From assembly GCA_964349835.1 (NCBI GenBank), contig CAYGID010000003.1, positions 1-64,000 on the forward strand: a stretch of 64,000 nt of DNA. The letters run 5' to 3'. Under the pieces are notes generated by a model, which did no database searches, was not told the DNA's origin, and saw only the letters and a program-made list of their open reading frames with translations. Positions 53,795 through 62,358 of the stretch are shown here, one piece after another; within the stretch, counting starts at the first letter, position 1; each line of letters opens with the position of its first letter. The translations under genes and the position numbers were made by a program. This stretch comes from JAQVSH01 sp964349835 (GTDB taxonomy: Bacteria > Bacteroidota > Bacteroidia > Bacteroidales > UBA4181).

Positions 53795-55192
53795 TTAGTA
53801 TTTGTAGTGATCGGCCTTATAGGGTCCGTCAACGGAAATTCCCAGGTATTTTGCCTGCGACTCGGTAAGACGGGTCAAGGAAACCCCCAACTGATCGAGA
53901 TGCAGTCGGGCAACCTCCTCATCGAGTCGCTTGGAAAGCCGGTAAACTCCAATCGGACGCTCAGTTGTCCAGAGGTCAATCTGGGCAAGCGTTTGATTAC
54001 TGAAGGAGTTACTCATCACAAAGGAGGGATGACCGGTGGCGCAACCCAGGTTCACCAAACGACCCTCAGCCAACAGGATAATGGAGTGACCATCGGCAAA
54101 AACGTATTGGTCAACCTGAGGCTTCACCTCGATCCGCTTAATCCCGGGATGATTCTGGAGCCTTTCTACCTGAATTTCGTTGTCGAAATGGCCAATGTTG
54201 CAGACAATCGATTGGTCTTTCATCAACAACATATGCTCAAGGGTAATGATATCGCAATTCCCGGTGGTGGTTACGTAGATATTCCCTTCGGGCAGAGCCT
54301 CCTCTACCGGTTTCACCTCGAAACCCTCCATGGCGGCCTGCAGCGCGCAAATGGGGTCAATCTCGGTTACAATGACCCGTGATCCATACGAACGCATAGA
54401 GTGCGCACACCCCTTGCCTACGTCGCCATAGCCGCAGATTACAACCACCTTTCCGGCAAGCATTACATCGGTTGCTCTCTTAATGCCGTCGGCAAGAGAT
54501 TCGCGGCAACCATAAAGGTTGTCGAACTTCGATTTAGTGACCGAATCGTTTACGTTGATGGCAGGAATCAGCAGTTCGCCGGCCTCCTGCATCTGATAGA
54601 GGCGGTGTACCCCTGTGGTTGTCTCTTCCGAAACCCCTTTCAACTCCGACAGGGTGCGGTGCCACTTTCCATGATCGGCGGCCAGGCTCTTTTTCAGCAG
54701 CGAAAGTATCATTCCCTCCTCTCGGGTCGAAGCCTTTCTGTCGAGAAACGAGGCATCCTTCTCGGCTTTCACGCCCCAGTGCACCAGCAGGGTAGCATCA
54801 CCGCCATCGTCGACAATCAGGTTCGGGCCTTTGCCGCCGGCAAAGGTGAGTGCCTGTTCGGTGCACCACCAATACTCTTCGAGGGTTTCGCCCTTCCAGG
54901 CAAAAACGGGAATCCCTGCGGCAGCAATGGCTGCAGCAGCATGATCCTGCGTAGAGAAGATATTACAACTGGCCCAGCGCACTTCGGCGCCCAACGCAGA
55001 GAGGGTTTCAATCAATACCGCTGTTTGAATGGTCATATGCAGGGAGCCCATAATCCGGGCCCCTTTCAGCGGTTTTTCGGCCGAAAATTTCTTGCGGATG
55101 GCCATCAGACCAGGCATCTCTTTTTCGGCAATGGCAATCTCTCTCCGGCCAAAATCGGCCAGGGTGATGTCGGCTACTTTAAAATCGTTCAT
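53795..55192 (-). CDS. ahcY: Adenosylhomocysteinase
   Basis: Hydrolyses S-adenosylhomocysteine to homocysteine and adenosine, recycling the product of methyltransferases. 465 residues, complete: ARIMGSLHMTIQTAVLIETL and CNIFSTQDHAAAAIA near the N-terminus, NAD-binding motif VVICGYGDVGKGCAHSM, and C-terminal LDEEVARLHLDQLGVSLTRLTESQAKYLGISVDGPYKADHYKY tail features including the HYKY end. Its ATG overlaps the ribF stop, so it is the third gene of the GT117-ribF-ahcY operon. Confidence 0.98.
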   Translation of the reverse strand: MNDFKVADITLADFGRREIAIAEKEMPGLMAIRKKFSAEKPLKGARIMGSLHMTIQTAVLIETLSALGAEVRWASCNIFSTQDHAAAAIAAAGIPVFAWKGETLEEYWWCTEQALTFAGGKGPNLIVDDGGDATLLVHWGVKAEKDASFLDRKASTREEGMILSLLKKSLAADHGKWHRTLSELKGVSEETTTGVHRLYQMQEAGELLIPAINVNDSVTKSKFDNLYGCRESLADGIKRATDVMLAGKVVVICGYGDVGKGCAHSMRSYGSRVIVTEIDPICALQAAMEGFEVKPVEEALPEGNIYVTTTGNCDIITLEHMLLMKDQSIVCNIGHFDNEIQVERLQNHPGIKRIEVKPQVDQYVFADGHSIILLAEGRLVNLGCATGHPSFVMSNSFSNQTLAQIDLWTTERPIGVYRLSKRLDEEVARLHLDQLGVSLTRLTESQAKYLGISVDGPYKADHYKY

Positions 55193-56133
55193 ATGTTGTG
55201 TTTATTTATGTGAGTAAAATAGTGGGAAATCTCGACCTTATCGCGCTCCAGCCGGGCAATCAGTTCCTCGAGCGAAGCGAAATGCATTTCATCGCGAATT
55301 CTCTTCCGGAAGTAGACCCTTACGGTTTCGTTATATAGATCGGCATCGAAATCAAAAATATGTACCTCAATGGTTTGGGCTGTCTGGCTACCTGCTGTAG
55401 GACGATATCCGATATTCATCATCCCGGCAAGCCGCTCCTCTCCTCTTTCGACCTCCACCGCGTACACACCGGTGAGAGGAATCAATTTGAAGGGGCTTTC
55501 TACTTCGAGATTGGCCGTGGGAAACCCCAGTTTGCGGCCCAGTTTTTTGCCTCCTACCACACGGCCCGAAAAGAAGTAAGGGTAACCCAACAGATCGTGG
55601 GCCTTCTCAACTTGTCCACTCTCCAGGGTTTTCCTGATTAAGGTAGAACTCACAGGCTGGCCAAGCGAAGTAAGGGTTTCGGTATGGAGGTGAAAGCCGT
55701 ACCTGGAGGCAAGCCGCTGCATCGTGGCCGCGTCGCCCTCGCGATTTCGGCCCAGATGGTGATTTTTCCCCATGACCAACGCCTTCATCGAAAGTTTGTC
55801 AATCAGTATATCGGCAACAAACTGTTCGGCACTCAAACGAGAAAATGCTTCGGTAAAGGGCAATACTACCAGGTTTTCCAGACCGGCCCGCTCAAACAAC
55901 TCAATCTTCTCGTCCAGAGTAGAAAGGAGCGAAAGCTTAGCCGAACGGGGAGCAAGCACCGTCAGGGGGTGCGGCCAAAAGGTGCAAACCAGGGGTTTTG
56001 CCCCCATCTGCCGGGCAATTGACGACACAATTCCCAACAACACCTTATGCCCCTCATGTACCCCATCGAAGGTGCCTGTTGCCACCACCGAGGCCGACGT
56101 ATCATAAGTTGACAGGTCGGTATATATATTCAT
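55189..56133 (-). CDS. ribF: Bifunctional riboflavin kinase / FAD synthetase
   Basis: Converts riboflavin to FMN and then FAD. 314 residues: N-terminal nucleotidyltransferase domain (VATGTFDGVHEGHKVLL, CTFWPHPL, VMGKNHHLGRNREGD, SSTLIRKTLESG) and C-terminal flavokinase domain (FFSGRVVGGKKLGRKLGFPTANL, IGYRPTAG). All expected motifs present. Two bases separate it from the GT117 stop. Confidence 0.97.
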   Translation of the reverse strand: MNIYTDLSTYDTSASVVATGTFDGVHEGHKVLLGIVSSIARQMGAKPLVCTFWPHPLTVLAPRSAKLSLLSTLDEKIELFERAGLENLVVLPFTEAFSRLSAEQFVADILIDKLSMKALVMGKNHHLGRNREGDAATMQRLASRYGFHLHTETLTSLGQPVSSTLIRKTLESGQVEKAHDLLGYPYFFSGRVVGGKKLGRKLGFPTANLEVESPFKLIPLTGVYAVEVERGEERLAGMMNIGYRPTAGSQTAQTIEVHIFDFDADLYNETVRVYFRKRIRDEMHFASLEELIARLERDKVEISHYFTHINKHNI

Positions 56134-56135
56134 AT

Positions 56136-59100
56136 CTATTTCAGCGTGGTATAAAACATTTCGAAAACCTCTTCAATCTCCTTGTATTGGGCCTCCTGCT
56201 TGTACTCCCGCGCAACTTCGGCAAGCGCGTTCAACACATAAAAGGCTATCCTTCGGTCCCGATCGACCGTGGGAGCCAGCGCCCCGCTAAAACGGCTGTA
56301 GAAGGCCAGCTCGAGGGTGGTTTCACGCACCATCTCCGATAAAACAACATTTGCCTTATCATTTGCCCCTGCACGATAATATTGCTCAATCATCAAAGGG
56401 GTCAAAAAGTTATAGGGAACCTTCGACGGAGGAAACAGCGTCTGCGCCCTTTCCAGTACTTCGAGGGCCTTTTCGGTTTTTCCTTCGGTAATCAACTCCT
56501 GAGCCAGGCGACTAAACCAGTTTCTGGCATTCGAAAGCAGCCTCGACACCGTTTCGTCGATATAGACATCTCCTTCAACACCCCCCCACGAGAATTTGTT
56601 CATCAGGTTGTTGTACATGATGTCGGTATGAACCCGTCCCAGATCGCCGGTAATGGAGTCGCGGGGCGTTTCGATAGGCACAATCCGGTAAGCCAGTCCC
56701 TCAACCTGGAAGAACTTCTGAAGTCCCAGGTAGTTTTCGTCGGCCACAGTGGTCGAAATGTAGAAAGGGCGCTTCCATTGGTTATTGGCCAACAGATCGA
56801 GCAACATAAAACTGCTCTTGAGAAGAATTCGGCCACCATACATGGGTTGGTCTTCGGGCAGGCTCCAGTTCATAGATTTCAACATCAAAGGAGCCGATTC
56901 GGGGGTGAGAGTTCCCGTTGCCATAACCTGGGCACTATCGACAGTCAATTTGAGGTTACGTACCGGGAAATATTCAACCTTTTCGGCCACCCCGGGAATC
57001 GTCTTGGTTTTTGGATCCTCGCTGGCAGCAAAATCGACCGCAGTTTTTAGTTCGGTAAAGGCATCGGTAATCGGGAAGACCTCGAGGGTTTCGCGCTTAC
57101 CGGTTTGATACTGCTCCGGCTTGAGCGAGAAGGGCAAAGGATCCGACTCATAGGCCTTTCGCTGCATCTGCTCTATGTACCAGTCGGCCATAAAATAGCT
57201 CAGGTTCACCACTCTGACATCGGTTCTGACACCCTCTACCTCCTGGGCATACCACAACGGGAAGGTGTCGTTGTCGCCATTGGTAAAGATGATGGCGTTG
57301 GGAGCACAAGATTCCAAATAGTTGGCCCCAAAATCACGACAAAAAGTGCGACCCGAACGGTCGTGGTCGTCCCAGTTCTGGGCAGCCATCCGGATGGGTA
57401 TCAACAAGAGAAGCAGGAAGGTACCAACCACAGCGGGAAGCGAATTTTTTAAACGTGCCGGCAAAACCTCAATCACGGCCATAAGACCGAGCCCCACCCA
57501 GATGGCAAAGGCATAGAAGGAGGCGGCATAGGCATAATCTCGTTCGCGGGGCTGGAGCGGATATTGATTCAGGTAGAGCACAATGGCCAACCCTGTCATG
57601 AAAAAGAGCATCAGCACCACAAAAAAGTCGCCGCGATTCTTCGACGATTGATAAAAAAGACCCAGCAAGCCCAAAAGCAAGGGTAAAAAGAAGTAGCTGT
57701 TCCTACCCTTGTTGTCGGCCATAAAGGCGGGTAGTTCATCCTGCGGTCCGAGACGAAGCTCATCGAGGAAAGTGATACCACTAATCCAGTTGCCCCGTAG
57801 CGGGTCGCCATGGCCCTGCATGTCGTTTTGCCGACCGGCAAAGTTCCACATAAAGTACCTAAGGTACATCCAGTTAATTTGGTAGGAGATAAAAAACCGC
57901 ACATTTTCTGCGAAGGTGGGTTTCATGATGATCTCGCTTTTCCCCTGATAATTATTGACCCGAACCGGCGTTCCCTTGATGTTACCCCAGGCTTTGTACT
58001 CCTCGACCCTGCGCGGATCTTGATTGTCGTACATGCGGGGAAACAGGGTGAGAAATTGTGGATCATATACATACGAAACCTTGCGGTCAACAACTTCGTA
58101 ACGCCCGTTTCGCTTGGCGTAGACAGGACTTCCCTCTTCGGTGGCAACCGGAGGGGCGTTAAAATAGGGACCCTTAAAGAGGGGCCTGTCGCCATACTGC
58201 TCGCGATTCAGGTAATAGAGCAGGTTAAAAGGATCCTGCGGATCATTCTGATCCATGGGAGGGTTGGCCGACGAGCGGATGACTATGATAGCATAGGAGG
58301 AGTACCCGATAATCAGCACGGTGACACAAAGCAGAACACTGTTCAACAAAACCTTGCGTTTACGGACTGAGTAGTAGATGCCGTAAACCAAGCCGGAGGC
58401 CAGCAGCAGAAACCACACCGCCTCGCCCAGATTGTAGGGAGCCCCGAAGGTGTTTACAAAAAGGAGCTCGAACCGAGTGGCAATGGAGAAGACTCCGGGA
58501 ATAAGCACCCAGATGGTGAAGCCCAGAATGACGAACGAAATGAGCAACGCCTTGATGAGTCCGGCGTTGGTGGGATGGTATTTTCGGTAATAGTAGATAA
58601 GACCCAGAACGGGAATAGTAAGCAGGTTCAACAGGTGAACCCCGATAGAGAGACCCATGATGTAGGCAATCAGCACCAACCAGCGGTTGGCATGAGGTTC
58701 ATCGGCCGTATGCTCCCATTTCAGCATAGCCCATACCACAATAGCGGTTAGAAAGGAGGAGAAGGCATACACTTCGGCCTCAACGGCCGAATACCAGAAG
58801 GTATCAGAAAAGGTGTAGACAAGCGCCCCGATTACACCGCTTCCCATAACAGATACCCACTGCGTTGGCGTGTAGTGTACAGGATCTCCTGCCATGCGGC
58901 GACCGAGATGGGTAATGGTCCAAAAGAGGAAAAGAATGGTGAAGGCACTAAGCAATCCCGACATGAGGTTCATCATGTAGGCGGCGTTGCCGGGAGCTCC
59001 TCCAAAGAGGGTAAAAAGACGCCCCAGCAGCATGAAAACAGGAGCACCCGGAGGATGGCCTACCTCAAGCTTATAAGCTGAGGTAATAAACTCACCGCAA

Positions 59101-59204
59101 TCCCAAAAACTGGCCGAAGATTCGACGGTTAACAGATAAACAACCGCCGAGACGAAAAACATCAGCCAGCCCAGCAGATTGTTGATTTTATTGAACATTT
59201 TCAT
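56136..59204 (-). CDS. DUF2723 membrane protein (named glycosyltransferase family 117)
   Basis: 1022 residues. Residues 1 to about 610 hold 12 to 13 membrane helices, with the acidic-loop motif FWDCGEFITSAYKLEVGHPPGAPVFMLLGRLFTLF that defines DUF2723 and recalls the first loop of GT-C glycosyltransferases (Asp as likely base). The rest is a soluble extracytoplasmic part with NGDNDTFPLWYAQEVEGVRTDVRVVNLSY and a helical, TPR-like end. Databases name the family GT117; a protein- or lipid-glycosylation role is inferred. ATG at 59204 overlaps the stop of a 33-codon leader ORF; MFNKINN at 59198 is an alternative start. Head of an operon with ribF and ahcY. Confidence 0.93.
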   Translation of the reverse strand: MKMFNKINNLLGWLMFFVSAVVYLLTVESSASFWDCGEFITSAYKLEVGHPPGAPVFMLLGRLFTLFGGAPGNAAYMMNLMSGLLSAFTILFLFWTITHLGRRMAGDPVHYTPTQWVSVMGSGVIGALVYTFSDTFWYSAVEAEVYAFSSFLTAIVVWAMLKWEHTADEPHANRWLVLIAYIMGLSIGVHLLNLLTIPVLGLIYYYRKYHPTNAGLIKALLISFVILGFTIWVLIPGVFSIATRFELLFVNTFGAPYNLGEAVWFLLLASGLVYGIYYSVRKRKVLLNSVLLCVTVLIIGYSSYAIIVIRSSANPPMDQNDPQDPFNLLYYLNREQYGDRPLFKGPYFNAPPVATEEGSPVYAKRNGRYEVVDRKVSYVYDPQFLTLFPRMYDNQDPRRVEEYKAWGNIKGTPVRVNNYQGKSEIIMKPTFAENVRFFISYQINWMYLRYFMWNFAGRQNDMQGHGDPLRGNWISGITFLDELRLGPQDELPAFMADNKGRNSYFFLPLLLGLLGLFYQSSKNRGDFFVVLMLFFMTGLAIVLYLNQYPLQPRERDYAYAASFYAFAIWVGLGLMAVIEVLPARLKNSLPAVVGTFLLLLLIPIRMAAQNWDDHDRSGRTFCRDFGANYLESCAPNAIIFTNGDNDTFPLWYAQEVEGVRTDVRVVNLSYFMADWYIEQMQRKAYESDPLPFSLKPEQYQTGKRETLEVFPITDAFTELKTAVDFAASEDPKTKTIPGVAEKVEYFPVRNLKLTVDSAQVMATGTLTPESAPLMLKSMNWSLPEDQPMYGGRILLKSSFMLLDLLANNQWKRPFYISTTVADENYLGLQKFFQVEGLAYRIVPIETPRDSITGDLGRVHTDIMYNNLMNKFSWGGVEGDVYIDETVSRLLSNARNWFSRLAQELITEGKTEKALEVLERAQTLFPPSKVPYNFLTPLMIEQYYRAGANDKANVVLSEMVRETTLELAFYSRFSGALAPTVDRDRRIAFYVLNALAEVAREYKQEAQYKEIEEVFEMFYTTLK

Positions 59205-59302
59205 GCTGCAAAAAAATTATGATGAATGGTAGTGTGGATATTCATGTTTCTTAAGAACGCACATTCACCCTTGTGCGTTGGACGGCAACATGTTTGGTTC
59301 AT
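59201..59302 (-). CDS. Putative 33-residue leader peptide upstream of the GT117 gene
   Basis: An ORF of 33 codons starting MNQTCC, with a third Cys at 14 and a His-rich second half. Its TGA overlaps the GT117 ATG (ATGA). It is the twin of the ORF at 38733-38834: same length, same coupling, 12 identical positions, and 17 of the first 18 bases equal. Inside it AACGCACA and TGTGCGTT (59256-59279) form an 8-bp hairpin with an 8-base loop, which the twin lacks. I know no named family; expression is unproven. Confidence 0.6.
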   Translation of the reverse strand: MNQTCCRPTHKGECAFLRNMNIHTTIHHNFFAA

Positions 59303-59405
59303 GATGAATAGGTGCATTTAGTCGGATTTCGCCAAGGTGCAACCGCAAAGAAACATATTATTCTTATAAATCAGAAACATCGAACCCCGTTTAACATTTT
59401 TTGGG

Positions 59406-59437
59406 TTTGGAAAACCGGCATCGAAGGAATATCTTTG
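59406..59437 (+). promoter_or_regulatory. Promoter of the sirtuin-ubiX operon
   Basis: TTTG (59406-59409), a 20-base spacer, then TATCTTTG (59430-59437): a full match to the Bacteroidetes TTTG / TAnnTTTG promoter. Predicted start near 59444; ATG at 59470. Confidence 0.75.
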
Positions 59438-59469
59438 AAAAGAATAACAGGAATATTATCTTTCTGCAA

Positions 59470-60171
59470 ATGAAAAAGTTAGCAATTCTTTCGGGTGCTG
59501 GCATCAGTGCCGAAAGCGGTTTGAAAACCTTTCGCGACGCAGGAGGGCTCTGGGAGAGGTATCCGGTGATGCAGGTGGCCAGCTATGATGGGTGGCAAAA
59601 AGATCCTGAATTGGTGCTAAACTTCTACAACGAACGGCGCAAACAGGCACACAGCGCCCTGCCCAACTCGGGGCACCTGCGGCTGGCCCAACTGGAAAGA
59701 TGGTTTCATGTAACCATAATCACCCAAAATGTGGATGCATTGCACGAAAAGGCCGGAAGCAGCCGAGTGGTGCACCTGCATGGAGAACTCTCGAAGGTTC
59801 GAAGCTGTACCGACCCCTCCTACATCATAGATATTGGCAACAAAGAGATCCACTCGGGCGATTGCTGCCCTTCGGGAGGGCAACTAAGGCCTCATATCGT
59901 GTGGTTTGGGGAGTCGGTTCCACTCTTCGAAGAGGCCATCTCGCTGGTCGAGGAGGCCGACTATTTTGTGGTTATCGGCACCTCTCTCAACGTCTATCCC
60001 GCGGCTGGCCTCCTCAGGTACTTTCCTTTACACAAACCGATGTTTGTGATAGACCCCAACGAAGTACCGGTTCCGGCCTACCGAAAGGCCGTAGTGATAC
60101 GGAAAGGGGCGGGCGAAGGCTCAGCCGATTTGATGAATTATCTACTCCAAATGGAAAATATTACACCCTGA
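59470..60171 (+). CDS. cobB: NAD-dependent protein deacylase, sirtuin (class III-like)
   Basis: 233 residues. NAD-binding motif SGAGISAESGLKTFRDAGGLW, the core TQNVDALHEKAGSSRVVHLHGEL with catalytic H104, and a small zinc module with CTDPSY and DCCPSGG. Y53 and R56 in NFYNERR match the Tyr-xx-Arg pair that lets SIRT5/CobB-type enzymes remove succinyl and malonyl groups. Start at 59470 is set by the promoter and the motif; an upstream in-frame TTG is not needed. Its TGA shares a base with the ubiX ATG. Confidence 0.93.
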   Translation: MKKLAILSGAGISAESGLKTFRDAGGLWERYPVMQVASYDGWQKDPELVLNFYNERRKQAHSALPNSGHLRLAQLERWFHVTIITQNVDALHEKAGSSRVVHLHGELSKVRSCTDPSYIIDIGNKEIHSGDCCPSGGQLRPHIVWFGESVPLFEEAISLVEEADYFVVIGTSLNVYPAAGLLRYFPLHKPMFVIDPNEVPVPAYRKAVVIRKGAGEGSADLMNYLLQMENITP

Positions 60172-60764
60172 TGCAAACATCCCTGCCTTCCGAAAGCCCA
60201 AAAATTATTATCGCTATCACGGGCGCCAGCGGCTCTGTGTATGCTAAGTTGTTACTCGAGTGGATTAGTCGGCTGGCTCCTGCCGGAACGACCATCGATC
60301 TGGTATTTTCCGGAACCGGCCGAACTATATGGCATCACGAAACCGACAATGCACCCCTTCCCGATGGAATCCGAGTATGGGAGAACCATGATTTTTCGGC
60401 CCCTTTTGCCTCCGGAAGTAGTCGCTACCAAACCATGATTGTTTGTCCCTGCTCTATGGGCACCGCGGCTCGTATTGCCGGCGGCACCGCCGAAAGCCTC
60501 ATTACACGGGCCGCCGATGTCATGCTGAAGGAGCGCCGGAGGTTGATTCTGGTTCCCCGCGAAACCCCCTTTAGTCTGATCCACCTGCGCAATCTGGAAC
60601 AACTTACCCTGGCCGGGGCCATAGTGGTTCCCGCTTCGCCCTCCTTCTACAGCCTGCCGCGTACGCTAGAGGAGGTGGTCATGACCGTGGTCGACAGGCT
60701 TTTGGATCTTTCGGGCTTTTCGCGCCCCACTCCCCGCTGGGGCGACCCGGCCATAGAGAGGTAG
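60171..60764 (+). CDS. ubiX: Flavin prenyltransferase UbiX
   Basis: Makes prenylated FMN, the cofactor of UbiD-type decarboxylases. 197 residues: FMN-binding IIIAITGASGSVYAKLLLEWI, ICPCSMGTAARIAGG, and RETPFSLIHLRNLEQLTLAGAIVVPASPSFYSLPRTLEE, the diagnostic C-terminal block. Start at 60171 overlaps the sirtuin stop (TGATG). No ubiD is nearby. A minus-strand terminator of the tRNA-His gene follows directly. Confidence 0.96.
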   Translation: MQTSLPSESPKIIIAITGASGSVYAKLLLEWISRLAPAGTTIDLVFSGTGRTIWHHETDNAPLPDGIRVWENHDFSAPFASGSSRYQTMIVCPCSMGTAARIAGGTAESLITRAADVMLKERRRLILVPRETPFSLIHLRNLEQLTLAGAIVVPASPSFYSLPRTLEEVVMTVVDRLLDLSGFSRPTPRWGDPAIER

Positions 60765-60766
60765 CC

Positions 60767-60798
60767 AAAAAAAACAGGCTGTTGTTGCCAACAGCCTG
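60767..60798 (-). terminator. Intrinsic terminator of the tRNA-His gene
   Basis: A perfect 10-bp stem (60775-60784 with 60789-60798) and 4-base loop. On the minus strand it is followed by eight T (60767-60774). On the plus strand no T-tract follows, so it serves the tRNA rather than ubiX. Confidence 0.85.
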
Positions 60799-60813
60799 CC
60801 GAAGAGTTATAAG

Positions 60814-60888
60814 GGTGAATGACCGGGTTTGAACCGGCGACCTCTAGATCCACAATCTAGCGCTCTAACCAACTGAGCTACAATCACC
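60814..60888 (-). tRNA. tRNA-His (anticodon GTG)
   Basis: Cloverleaf on the minus strand: D-arm AGCTCAGTTGGTTAGAGC, anticodon stem CTAGA/TCTAG with loop TTGTGGA (anticodon GTG, 60851-60853 on the plus strand), T-loop TTCAAAC. The encoded extra G at position -1 faces C73, as required for tRNA-His. No CCA is encoded. The acceptor stem has a U5-U68 mismatch. Own promoter upstream and terminator downstream. Confidence 0.95.
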
Positions 60889-60900
60889 ATTTTTGCGGCA

Positions 60901-60930
60901 CAAATATAACCACAATTTCCAATCCACAAA
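60901..60930 (-). promoter_or_regulatory. Promoter of the tRNA-His gene
   Basis: On the minus strand TTTG (60927-60930), an 18-base spacer and TATATTTG (60901-60908). The predicted start is about six bases before the mature tRNA. Confidence 0.65.
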
Positions 60931-60953
60931 AACCGAAATCGAAATTGTTCCCA

Positions 60954-60961
60954 TATATTTG
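60954..60961 (+). promoter_or_regulatory. Putative -7 box for the second flippase gene
   Basis: TATATTTG matches TAnnTTTG, 47 bases before GTG 61009. No clear -33 element. Confidence 0.35.
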
Positions 60962-61008
60962 CGCTGTATTGCCTGCAAAAGTCAGGCTTTCAACCATTCG
61001 TCCATTCC

Positions 61009-62358
61009 GTGAAGAGACTCTCCGATAAGGTCAACAATATTGCCGGGCTGCAAATTTTTCAGTTCCTGCGGTTCTCCACATTTCTCATAATCAGCGTCAT
61101 CTTCACCAAAACCTCCCTCACCGAGAAGGAGATCGGAGAGTGGGAATACATGGTGTTTATTACCGGAGCGCTGAGTTTCTTTTGGGTAACCGGACTGATT
61201 CAATCCTTTCTGCCCCTCTTTAAGCGCAACCACTCCTTTGCCCGGTATCACGCCGCGGGCCATACCCGGTCGCCCGAACTCTTCAATGCCTTCCTGTTAA
61301 TGATGGCATTCAGCGGCTTTTTTGCCCTGATGATCCTCTTTCTGAACCAATCAATCCCTGTCTATTCCAAGTTTGAGGCCATTCCCTTTGCCCCGGCCAC
61401 AGCATTATTCTTCTTTTTTGGACAGGTAACCCCTCTCATTGAATACATCTACCTGCTCAAAAACAAGCCCGGTCACATTCTCGCCTACGGATTTCTCAGC
61501 TTTGGTCTGCAAATTCTGTTTGCAGCCCTCCCCATCTTCATGGGAATGGGGGTAGAAGGTGCCCTTTGGGGAATGGTGCTGATCTCGGTACTCCGTTTTA
61601 TGTGGCTGGTTCATCTGCTCCTGAAGTATGCCTCCTTTCGGGTATCATGGGGATTCATCAAAGAGCATCTCTACCTGGGCTACCCGGTCATTATTGGCGG
61701 ACTGCTGAGCGGCTCCTCTCAATATATGGACGGACTGCTGGCCTCGATTCTTTTCGACCCCGATCGGTTTGCCGTATTCCGTTACGGGGCCAAAGAGCTC
61801 CCCTTCGTGGTGATGATGACCACCGGATTGAGCAATGCCATGATTCCGGAGTTCTCGATTAAGAAAAATATTCCCGAAATACTGGCCACAATCAGGGCAA
61901 AATCGCTCAGGATGATGCACTACCTCTTCCCGTTGTCGATCCTTTTCATGCTGTCGTGTAAGTTTCTTTTTGGTGTGCTCCTGTTTAGGGAGGCCTTCTT
62001 CCGAAGCGCCGACATCTTTATGGTGTATCAACTGCTCATCGTGAGCCGGATGATCTTTCCGCAAACCATCTTGCTGGGTCTCAAGAAAACCCGGATTATC
62101 ATGATGGCCTCGGTACTCAGCCTCATTCTGAACATCCTCTCAAGCCTCTTTTTCGTGCAGTATTATGGGGTAGTGGGCATTGCCTTGGGCTCGGGGCTGG
62201 CCTACTCCCTCGAAAAGATCTTTCTTTCGGGATATGTGTGGATGAAACTGAAAATCACGCCCGAACAATATATTCCCGTAGCTTGGTATCTCTTCTACAG
62301 CATTTTAATCACGCTCATCTTTGTGCTGATTGACCACCGTATCATTATAACATGGTAG
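61009..62358 (+). CDS. Oligosaccharide flippase-like membrane protein
   Basis: 449 residues with about 12 membrane helices; N-terminal LSDKVNNIAGLQIFQFLRFSTFLIISVIFTKTSLTEKEIGEWEYMVF resembles polysaccharide-biosynthesis flippases of the MATE/MOP superfamily (Wzx type). It starts with GTG at 61009, the first start codon after the -7 box. The substrate is unknown; the downstream LPS kinase points to envelope glycolipids. Overlaps rnhB by 7 bases. Confidence 0.88.
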   Translation: MKRLSDKVNNIAGLQIFQFLRFSTFLIISVIFTKTSLTEKEIGEWEYMVFITGALSFFWVTGLIQSFLPLFKRNHSFARYHAAGHTRSPELFNAFLLMMAFSGFFALMILFLNQSIPVYSKFEAIPFAPATALFFFFGQVTPLIEYIYLLKNKPGHILAYGFLSFGLQILFAALPIFMGMGVEGALWGMVLISVLRFMWLVHLLLKYASFRVSWGFIKEHLYLGYPVIIGGLLSGSSQYMDGLLASILFDPDRFAVFRYGAKELPFVVMMTTGLSNAMIPEFSIKKNIPEILATIRAKSLRMMHYLFPLSILFMLSCKFLFGVLLFREAFFRSADIFMVYQLLIVSRMIFPQTILLGLKKTRIIMMASVLSLILNILSSLFFVQYYGVVGIALGSGLAYSLEKIFLSGYVWMKLKITPEQYIPVAWYLFYSILITLIFVLIDHRIIITW

